From: an uncultured Chlamydiae bacterium | GTDB taxonomy: Bacteria > Chlamydiota > Chlamydiia > Chlamydiales > Rhabdochlamydiaceae | DNA: 8,015 nucleotides | Direction of reading: 5' to 3' | Assembly: GCA_945957075.1 (NCBI GenBank) | Contig: CAMFJP010000060.1 | Span: forward strand, 1-8,015 | Shown here: one piece after another, positions 1 through 8,015 of the stretch | How the letters are laid out: every line of letters begins with the position of its first letter | Numbering within the stretch: the first letter of the stretch is position 1 | Notes under the pieces: model-generated | What the model was told of the DNA's origin: nothing | The model's input: only the letters and a program-made list of their open reading frames with translations | Database searches by the model: none | Made by a program: the position numbers and the translations under genes

Positions 1-48
1 TCTACACTTATGCGATCGTCGGCAGCGTCAGATGTGTATAAGAGACAG
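1..48 (+). other. Illumina Nextera i5 adapter (sequencing artefact)
   Basis: This is not genomic sequence. It reads, in order: TCTACAC (the 3' end of the P5 primer, 1-7), TTATGCGA (8-15, which I recall as Nextera i5 index S522), TCGTCGGCAGCGTC (16-29, Read 1 sequencing primer site) and AGATGTGTATAAGAGACAG (30-48, the 19-bp Tn5 mosaic end). The match to the known adapter layout is exact and continuous. It ends at base 48, so the natural DNA begins with GCT at 49. When translated in frame with the next gene it gives the start MRSSAASDVYKRQ, a recurrent false N-terminus in protein databases. It should be trimmed. Confidence 0.98.
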
Positions 49-813
49 GCTCTTGGCCTTGGAACCCTTTTAGATGCGCATGGGGACCTTTGGAAATGGC
101 TTTTTTTTACTTCTGCTCTACTTGGGATCTCTGCTACTCTGCTACAAAAAAAAATACCTATAAAAAGCGCGCCGTATATAAAAAATTCTACGCCTCTAAC
201 TCTTCTGCAACCTTGGAAAGAGACTCTCCAACTCATGCGCACACGAAAAGACTTTGCCTTGTTTCAATGGGGATTTATGGCCGGGGGCATTGGCATTATG
301 CTTGTTATTGCCGTGCTTCCCCTATTTTTTGTTGATGTCCTTCACCTTTCCCACGCCGATTTTGCACAGGGGCGCTCGATTTGGATGGGGCTTGGCTTTA
401 TCCTCTTTTCCCCTTTATGGGCAAAGGTTCTAGATAAACAGGGGATTTTTTTAGCAACATCGTATGTGTGCATGGGCTTTGCTCTTTTTCCGGCGCTGCT
501 TCTTCTTGCACATTTAGATGTTTTTTGGTTTAACATAGCTTATCTCATTTACGGAATCGCGCAAGGAGGAAGCCATCTTGTATGGCACATGTCGGGGCCA
601 ATTTTTGCAAAACAAGAAGAGAGCGCCCCCTTTAGCTGCGTTAACGTGATTATGGTGGGCATAAGAGGGGTTATTACCCCGTTTTTAGGCAGTCTACTCT
701 ATCACTACGCAGGAGCCCCTCTTGTGTTCGTTTTAGGGATCTGTTTTTGCGGATATGGAAGTCTACTCATGCGTAAGGAAAAACTACATTATGGAAAGAG
801 TACTAGCACATAA
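49..813 (+). CDS. MFS transporter, C-terminal part (5'-truncated)
   Basis: Integral inner-membrane protein of the major facilitator superfamily type; the substrate cannot be told from this fragment. About 254 residues are present. The real start lies upstream of the contig, and the apparent ATG at base 10 is adapter. Counting from codon 49, hydrophobic segments lie at about residues 14-31, 66-95, 106-125, 128-152, 157-178, 195-222 and 223-240. That is roughly TM6-TM12 of a 12-TM carrier. The basic, polar stretch at residues 33-60 (QKKIPIKSAPYIKNSTPL onward) fits the cytoplasmic loop joining the two halves. Glycine-rich patches such as WGFMAGGIGIM and YGIAQGGSHLVW are MFS-like. The tail (MRKEKLHYGKSTST) is basic and hydrophilic, as expected for a cytoplasmic C-terminus. 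The last 23 bp overlap aspS, suggesting co-transcription. The MFS call is from topology and composition, not from a diagnostic motif. Confidence 0.8.
   Translation, partial: ALGLGTLLDAHGDLWKWLFFTSALLGISATLLQKKIPIKSAPYIKNSTPLTLLQPWKETLQLMRTRKDFALFQWGFMAGGIGIMLVIAVLPLFFVDVLHLSHADFAQGRSIWMGLGFILFSPLWAKVLDKQGIFLATSYVCMGFALFPALLLLAHLDVFWFNIAYLIYGIAQGGSHLVWHMSGPIFAKQEESAPFSCVNVIMVGIRGVITPFLGSLLYHYAGAPLVFVLGICFCGYGSLLMRKEKLHYGKSTST
775..780 (+). promoter_or_regulatory. Ribosome binding site for aspS, inside the MFS gene
   Basis: AAGGAA lies 10 bases before the ATG at 791 and sits within the last codons of the transporter. It supports 791 (MERVLAHK) as the aspS start over the in-frame ATG at 755. 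The 755 start would add 12 residues (MEVYSCVRKNYI) that are not part of the AspRS fold and would increase the overlap with the upstream gene. Confidence 0.65.
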
Positions 814-2566
814 ATTAATACAACATACCGGAGAAAGAGCGCGTGTTCGGGGATGGCTACATACCAAGCGCGACTTTGGAAAAATAACCTTTCTTATCCT
901 GCGCGACAAATCGGGCCTTATCCAAATTGTCCTCGACCAGAAAGAGGAAATCCAAAAGGTGTCCTCTTTGCAACCAGGCAGTATTCTTACCGTAGAGGGG
1001 CTTGTAAAAACATCTGAGCAAGCGGCTTTGCAGCTAGAGCTTACAGATGCGCACATCACAGTCGACGTTCCGATTACCACCCCGCCCCCGATAGAATACT
1101 ATAAGCCAGAGATCCCAACCGATTTAGAAAACATCTTGGATCACAGGGCAATTGCTCTACGTAATACAAAATTACAACGGGTTTTCGAGGCGCAGGCGCA
1201 CATTGTGCGCGCCTTTCGCGATTACATGTATGGAACTGTGCACGCATGCGAATACTTTCCACCAAACATCATCGGCGCATCTTCAGAAGGGGGCGCAGAA
1301 TTTTTTCACGTCGATTACTTTGGCATGACAGCCACCCTTGCGCAAAGCAGTCAACTCTACAAGCAAATTATGGTTGGCGTTAATGAACGGGTCTTTGCTT
1401 TGGCTCCCTTTTTTCGTAAAGAGCCCTCTCACACCCCAAGACACCTAGCAGAGGGTAAACAATTTGAATTCGAAATGGGCTTTTTCGATGACTGGAAAGA
1501 GATTCTTGACATACAAGAAGGGGTCATTCAGCACATATTACAAACTCTACGCTCTGCCGGCTTTAAACAAGAAGAGCTCATCATAGCCCCAGAAGGCATC
1601 CCCTTTCCGCGCATCACATTCCAAGAGGCACAAACGCTTTTCTTTGAAAGAACAGGGATCGATGAACGAAATGAAGACGATTTAAGTCCAGCAGCAGAAA
1701 GAGAGTTGTGCCGGTGGGCACTGGAAACACAGGGCACACAACTTGTCTTTGTCACCGATTGGAAAACCTCCAAGCGCCCCTTTTACGCCTACCCCAAAGA
1801 TAACGATCCTGCATGGACAAATACCTTCGATCTTTTATGTGCTGGTTCTGAAATCACATCCGGGGGACAAAGAAGACACACCTATGATTCGATGGTACAA
1901 GGGATCGTCTCTAAAGGCATGGATCCTAAAGAATTTGAAGAATACTTAAGTATATTCAAATATGGGATGCCGCCCCACGGGGGCTTTGGAATGGGCCTTG
2001 AAAGACTCACAATGACCCTACTTCAGCTAAAAAATGTCAGGGAGGCCGCCTTATTCCCATCAGACACCAAACGCATTGCTTCGCAACGCATTAGAGCAAA
2101 AATATTTTTCGGTGGAGAAAATATACGCAATGAAATCATTCGCCTTCTGCGTGCACACAATATGCCCTTTGAACACAAACTGCACGCAACGCAAGAGGAA
2201 AGAGGGTCTGCTCCTGAGGAGGGCATTAAGGCACTAATTCTTCGCGGCAAAACCTCTTTAAAAAACTATCAGTTTAATCTCCCATCACATATGCAACTCA
2301 ATCATAAAGCTGTCACAGAGCTTGTCGGAGAAAAATGTGAGTTTGAAGACCCAGCTGTCATCGAAGAGCGCTTTGGACTCATTATTGGCGGGGTTCCCCC
2401 TTTCGGCAATCTTCTCAACATAGACACCTTCTTTGACGAGTCTTTAAACGTGCAAGGACAAAGAGGCGTATTTAACTGTGGCCTGCAAACAGAGTCTATT
2501 TTCATGGACAAACACGATCTTGTAGAACTTGTAAAACCCAAATGGGGCAGGTTTACCAAATCATGA
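791..2566 (+). CDS. aspS: Aspartyl-tRNA synthetase, archaeal type, fused to a YbaK-like domain
   Basis: Class II synthetase that charges tRNA(Asp) with aspartate in the cytoplasm, and probably tRNA(Asn) too (aspartate--tRNA(Asp/Asn) ligase). It has 591 residues, whereas the archaeal-type enzyme is about 430-440. Residues 1-100 are the OB-fold anticodon-binding domain (VRGWLHTKRDFGKITF, 19-34). Catalytic core: motif 1 region with EGGAE (166-170) and the AQSSQLYKQ aspartate pocket (184-192); motif 2 FRKEPSHTPRH with R209 and E211; SGGQRRH (357-363); motif 3 HGGFGMGLER with R405; and REAALFPSD (417-425). The bacterial-specific GAD insertion is absent. Residues about 431-591 form an extra domain of the YbaK/ProRS-INS deacylase family: GIKALILRG with K480 at the conserved lysine position, GGVPPFG (533-539), and FNCGLQTESIFM near the end. 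Start 791 was chosen from the AAGGAA site and the domain boundary. The stop overlaps the pknD start (ATGA). An AsnRS is unlikely given the aspartate-pocket residues. Confidence 0.92.
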   Translation: MERVLAHKLIQHTGERARVRGWLHTKRDFGKITFLILRDKSGLIQIVLDQKEEIQKVSSLQPGSILTVEGLVKTSEQAALQLELTDAHITVDVPITTPPPIEYYKPEIPTDLENILDHRAIALRNTKLQRVFEAQAHIVRAFRDYMYGTVHACEYFPPNIIGASSEGGAEFFHVDYFGMTATLAQSSQLYKQIMVGVNERVFALAPFFRKEPSHTPRHLAEGKQFEFEMGFFDDWKEILDIQEGVIQHILQTLRSAGFKQEELIIAPEGIPFPRITFQEAQTLFFERTGIDERNEDDLSPAAERELCRWALETQGTQLVFVTDWKTSKRPFYAYPKDNDPAWTNTFDLLCAGSEITSGGQRRHTYDSMVQGIVSKGMDPKEFEEYLSIFKYGMPPHGGFGMGLERLTMTLLQLKNVREAALFPSDTKRIASQRIRAKIFFGGENIRNEIIRLLRAHNMPFEHKLHATQEERGSAPEEGIKALILRGKTSLKNYQFNLPSHMQLNHKAVTELVGEKCEFEDPAVIEERFGLIIGGVPPFGNLLNIDTFFDESLNVQGQRGVFNCGLQTESIFMDKHDLVELVKPKWGRFTKS

Positions 2567-5139
2567 GCACATATGAGATCATAAAGCTCCTTGGCAAGGG
2601 CGGCATGGGCGAGGTGTGGCTTGCAAAAGACCCGATTTGTGACAGACAAATCGCCCTAAAAAAGTTAAGACAAGACCTGCGCTTTTCCCCTGCAGCCCAT
2701 GAGCGCTTTATGCGCGAGGCAAAAATTGCAGCCCAGCTCTCGCACCCCTCTATCATCCCCGTCTATACAATTCACGACGAGGGAAAACAAAGCTTTTACA
2801 CCATGCCCTATGTCGAGGGACAAACTCTTAAAGAAGTTCTGAACAAAACAAGAAAAGACCCCACGTTTTCTGAAGGATCCATCTCTAACCTCCTCCGCAT
2901 CCTTGTCCATGTATGCCAAGCCGTCTCTCACGCCCACGCAAAACACATTCTTCATAGAGACCTAAAACCAGAAAATGTCATTCTTGGCAAACGCGGCGAG
3001 GTGATGATCTTAGATTGGGGACTTGCTGGGTATATAGGTGCAATTGACCCAAAAAAAATTGATGGGACACTCACCCATATGGCTCCAGAAAGAGCCTTTG
3101 GAGCTATCCCTTCCCCGCTAAACGACGTCTATGCGCTCGGTGTCATCCTCTACCAAATCCTAACCCTGCGCCTTCCCTTTCGCAGAACCACATTGGAACA
3201 ATTTCGAAAAACAAAAGATACAGAACAGCTCCAAGACCCCTGCGAGATCGCACCTTACAGAGATATCCCCCTCTCTCTTGCCTATGCTGTAAAAGCGTGC
3301 CTAAGCAGTGACCCTGAGAAAAGAATCCAAAGCGCTAGTGAACTTACAACCCTCCTATTAAATTATATGGAGGGGCGCCCCGAATGGATTCCAACCGCCT
3401 CCCTCTCTTTAGACAAACCCAAAGATTGGGAATTTCAAGAGCATATCCTTCTTGCCAAACATATTGCCTTATCCGGTAAAAGCGATCTGATGGAATGGAC
3501 CTACATGATGGTCTCAAAGCTCAGCTTCTCTGGCAACAGCAAAATACACACAAACATCCGCCTTAGCCCTTCCGGCTCCGGCATTGGCTTTTTACTCGAT
3601 ATTCCGTCAGCACCCTTTCGCAAAAGCCCAGAAGAGGGCTACTGCATATGGCTTACACAAACACGCTGTAGCCTTTTCCGTACAAACGTCGAAATTTTAA
3701 CAAAAACCCACAACTACCCCTTAACAGAACAGCTCTGCACAGTATGCATCGAAAAAATAGGCAACACCCTCCGCTTTTATATCGAAAACACACCAATTTT
3801 CGACTACACAAGCTATCTTCCTTCAAGAGGAGAACACATCGGCCTTCTTTATAAAGACAGTGAATTTGCTATCGAAAACCTTTCCGTGTTTTTAGGAAGC
3901 CAAAACGTACAGGTAAGTTGCCTTGCTGTTCCCGATGCCTTTTTAGCGCATAGACAATTTGGCAAAGCTCTTATTGAATATAAGCGCATCGCCAGATGCT
4001 TTCCAGGAAGAACCGAAGGGAGGGAGGCGCTTTTTAGATCAGGTCTTGCCCTTCTTGAAGCCCACAGCAGCTCAAGACTCTGCACCGAAGCCTTAGACAC
4101 CTTCAGCTGCTTGCGTAAAACCCCAGGAGCTCCTTTAGAATACCTTGGAAAAGCCCTCGTCTATCAAGCTGCACACGACACAGAAGAAGAAATCAAATGT
4201 CTTGAACTTGCCCTACGCAAATACGCCAAACACCCCGAACTCTCCACCGTCATCGAGCACACCATCTTTCGCCTACACGAAGCCTCCTGTAAAGATAGAA
4301 CAGCCGGTTATCGCTTTGCCCTCCTCGCTCTCACCCACCTTCCCTATATTTTTGAAACCCCAGACCATAAACAACTACTAGAAACCCTAGAAACACACAT
4401 CCATCCCACCTACTTTGCAACCCACCTTGATGTCCGCATCGCCTTTTGGCTTGCAAAGCCCCTGACACTTTTAGAAATTGCAGAAAAAACAATAGACACA
4501 GAAAAAGCCATTCAAGCCCTTTTCGCGCTCCTTGAACTTGGATTTGGCTCGTGGGTAAAAGCGCATCTACATCACAAAGAGCTACACAGCCTCTTTGCCT
4601 TCCAAAATAAAAACATACCTTTTACAGATCTGTCCGTCCGTGCACAGCACTATATTATGAAAAAAGACCCCTCCTACGCTACTTTATGCACCAAAGACTC
4701 CCAAGAGCTTGACGCTCTGCGCATTCGCACTCTCCTGGAACAAAAAAAATGGAAAGAGGCCCAAGCACTCCTCGACAAATATCCCATCGAAGAAAAAACC
4801 GCCGAGCACTCTCCCCTCTATCCCCTATTCGGGTGTTTACTTTTTGCCACAGAAACCCAAGAAATTGCCCTGCACCATTTTACCCCCGAAATCGAGCGCA
4901 ACTTCCCTCCTCTCCCCGCTCTTCTTGGCTATTACATCAAAGGAAAAATCTGCCTTAAAAAGGGGTGGATCTCCCAAGCCTTCTTCGAAGAAAAACGCTC
5001 CCTTCTCGAACAACTTAAACTTTTTTTTCTGTGTACCGAAGACCCTAAAATGTACTCTGTTATCACAAAAAAAGTAAAAACCCTTGAGCGCACCCTACTT
5101 TCAAGCTATACTCTACCCGATGCAAAATTAAACCAGTGA
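2563..5139 (+). CDS. pknD: Serine/threonine-protein kinase PknD
   Basis: Eukaryotic-like (Hanks-type) Ser/Thr protein kinase of the chlamydial PknD family, 858 residues (the Chlamydia proteins are about 930). Kinase domain about 4-275: glycine-rich loop GKGGMGEV (11-18), ATP lysine K33 in ALKK, helix-C E52, catalytic loop HRDLKPEN (131-138, D133 and N138), metal-binding DWG (151-153, replacing DFG), APE (174-176), and DVYALG with D188. All catalytic residues are intact. Residues about 290-450 look beta-rich and may be a lectin/jelly-roll fold (inference). From about 452 the protein is helical and TPR-like, with the family blocks VSCLAVPDAFL (451-461) and GAPLEYLGKALVYQ (522-535). I see no signal peptide or clear membrane segment. 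The ATG at 2563 overlaps the aspS stop (ATGA), pointing to translational coupling. An in-frame ATG at 2542 would add only seven residues inside aspS. Substrates are unknown here. Confidence 0.93.
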   Translation: MSTYEIIKLLGKGGMGEVWLAKDPICDRQIALKKLRQDLRFSPAAHERFMREAKIAAQLSHPSIIPVYTIHDEGKQSFYTMPYVEGQTLKEVLNKTRKDPTFSEGSISNLLRILVHVCQAVSHAHAKHILHRDLKPENVILGKRGEVMILDWGLAGYIGAIDPKKIDGTLTHMAPERAFGAIPSPLNDVYALGVILYQILTLRLPFRRTTLEQFRKTKDTEQLQDPCEIAPYRDIPLSLAYAVKACLSSDPEKRIQSASELTTLLLNYMEGRPEWIPTASLSLDKPKDWEFQEHILLAKHIALSGKSDLMEWTYMMVSKLSFSGNSKIHTNIRLSPSGSGIGFLLDIPSAPFRKSPEEGYCIWLTQTRCSLFRTNVEILTKTHNYPLTEQLCTVCIEKIGNTLRFYIENTPIFDYTSYLPSRGEHIGLLYKDSEFAIENLSVFLGSQNVQVSCLAVPDAFLAHRQFGKALIEYKRIARCFPGRTEGREALFRSGLALLEAHSSSRLCTEALDTFSCLRKTPGAPLEYLGKALVYQAAHDTEEEIKCLELALRKYAKHPELSTVIEHTIFRLHEASCKDRTAGYRFALLALTHLPYIFETPDHKQLLETLETHIHPTYFATHLDVRIAFWLAKPLTLLEIAEKTIDTEKAIQALFALLELGFGSWVKAHLHHKELHSLFAFQNKNIPFTDLSVRAQHYIMKKDPSYATLCTKDSQELDALRIRTLLEQKKWKEAQALLDKYPIEEKTAEHSPLYPLFGCLLFATETQEIALHHFTPEIERNFPPLPALLGYYIKGKICLKKGWISQAFFEEKRSLLEQLKLFFLCTEDPKMYSVITKKVKTLERTLLSSYTLPDAKLNQ

Positions 5140-5141
5140 GG
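5138..5141 (+). promoter_or_regulatory. Ribosome binding site for the 136-aa gene
   Basis: GAGG overlaps the pknD stop codon (TGA 5137-5139) and ends 5 bases before the ATG at 5147. It is a good Shine-Dalgarno core at usable spacing and the best evidence that the short downstream frame is a translated gene, not a chance ORF. Confidence 0.55.
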
Positions 5142-5146
5142 CCATC

Positions 5147-5557
5147 ATGCATGCGATCCCCCCTTTCAATTACTACGTCCCCCGTTTGACGAGCCCAACT
5201 GCACACTATCCAACCAAAACCTATCAAGAAATATATGCACAGCATAAAGCTGCAATAGAAAACCTGCTTCCTACAGAAGCTATCGTCGATGTCCGCTGGG
5301 TTGCACAAGCTGGTGACCACCTATACGAGCTATTTCGTACAACAATCACCCCCGAAAAAGGGCACTCATATAAAATAGAAACCAAATCGGAATACAAAGA
5401 ATTAGTAGAAAGCCTATACAGCAACCCCCTTCTACGCATCAAAGAAATTAAGATGTTTTATGAGTATGAAAACTCATCTGTTAACGACAGCTCATCTGAA
5501 TATAGCTGCGAAAGCTTACGCGAATTTAACCACAGAATAAAAGAGATGCAGTCCTAA
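5147..5557 (+). CDS. Hypothetical protein, 136 aa
   Basis: I do not recognise this protein. It fills the space between pknD and valS exactly: it starts 7 bp after pknD, has a GAGG ribosome binding site, and its TAA is followed by one base and then the valS ATG. That packing argues for a real gene. The N-terminus is rich in Tyr and Pro (MHAIPPFNYYVPRLTSPTAHYP, residues 1-22, with one position per listed letter) and shows no signal peptide. Residues 23-105 look like a small mixed alpha/beta domain, including helix-like AQHKAAIENLL (31-41) and strand-like EAIVDVRWVA (44-53). Residues 110-123 form a serine-rich acidic patch with seven serines. A charged helix (LREFNHRIKEM) ends it. It has no hydrophobic segment long enough to span a membrane, so it is probably soluble. 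Roles as a kinase partner, substrate or secreted effector are only speculation from position and composition. Confidence 0.75.
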   Translation: MHAIPPFNYYVPRLTSPTAHYPTKTYQEIYAQHKAAIENLLPTEAIVDVRWVAQAGDHLYELFRTTITPEKGHSYKIETKSEYKELVESLYSNPLLRIKEIKMFYEYENSSVNDSSSEYSCESLREFNHRIKEMQS

Positions 5558-5558
5558 A

Positions 5559-8015
<2,457 letters not shown>

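Noticed and set aside
10..48. Apparent ATG start of the MFS transporter at base 10
   Set aside because: The start and the first 13 codons are Nextera adapter; the gene is truly truncated at its 5' end.
146..154. Run of nine A in the MFS gene, a possible frameshift or slippage site
   Set aside because: The reading frame and membrane topology continue sensibly on both sides, so no frameshift is evident; A runs are common in AT-rich Lys codons.
755..790. Upstream in-frame ATG for aspS
   Set aside because: It adds 12 non-conserved residues, deepens the overlap with the MFS gene and lies upstream of the AAGGAA site that serves the ATG at 791.
2542..2562. Upstream in-frame ATG for pknD
   Set aside because: It would add only seven residues (MGQVYQI) encoded inside the aspS C-terminus; the ATGA overlap at 2563 is the more typical arrangement.
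2302..2649. 115-aa minus-strand frame across the aspS/pknD junction
   Set aside because: It lies antisense to two conserved domains (YbaK end, kinase glycine loop), and its protein has no recognisable features.
4709..5077. 122-aa open frame rich in Lys, Ser and Pro within pknD
   Set aside because: It is an out-of-frame reading of C- and A-rich pknD codons, with low-complexity composition and no family features; pknD is clearly conserved here.
5063..5320. 85-aa minus-strand frame across the pknD/136-aa gene junction
   Set aside because: Antisense shadow; the + strand gene there has better packing and a ribosome binding site.

Overview
This looks like a contig from a member of the phylum Chlamydiae, probably an environmental lineage outside the genus Chlamydia. 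The main reason is that the large Ser/Thr kinase gene in the middle matches the architecture and several stretches I recall from chlamydial PknD (kinase domain, a DWG rather than DFG motif, and C-terminal blocks such as VSCLAVPDAFL and GAPLEYLGKALVYQ). It also sits next to valS, as pknD does in Chlamydia. The taxonomic call is from memory of protein families, not from a search.

Both contig ends carry sequencing artefacts. Bases 1-48 are an Illumina Nextera i5 adapter (P5 tail, 8-base index, Read 1 primer site, mosaic end). The last 40 bases are an unbroken G run, typical of two-colour Illumina chemistry. Genomic sequence therefore runs from about 49 to 7976, and the genes at both edges are truncated.

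Layout, all on the + strand with almost no intergenic space: (1) the C-terminal part of an MFS transporter (49-813); (2) aspS, an archaeal/eukaryotic-type aspartyl-tRNA synthetase, probably non-discriminating, fused to a C-terminal YbaK/ProRS-INS-like editing-type domain (791-2566), overlapping the MFS gene by 23 bp; (3) pknD, a Ser/Thr kinase with a large C-terminal region (2563-5139), joined to aspS by an ATGA stop/start overlap; (4) a 136-aa protein I do not recognise (5147-5557); (5) valS, valyl-tRNA synthetase, starting 1 bp after that stop and running off the contig (5559 onward). Gaps or overlaps between genes are -23, -4, +7 and +1 bp. There is no room for internal terminators, so this is most likely one transcript with coupled translation. 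Its promoter and end lie outside the window.

Functionally, the operon combines two aminoacyl-tRNA synthetases with a signalling kinase and an orphan protein. The most notable item is the AspRS with the appended YbaK-type domain. It suggests a lineage that forms Asp-tRNA(Asn) for transamidation and carries a tRNA-editing-type module on the same polypeptide. I saw no RNA genes, CRISPR arrays, insertion sequences, recognisable promoters or terminators, and no non-coding stretch longer than 50 bases apart from the artefacts.
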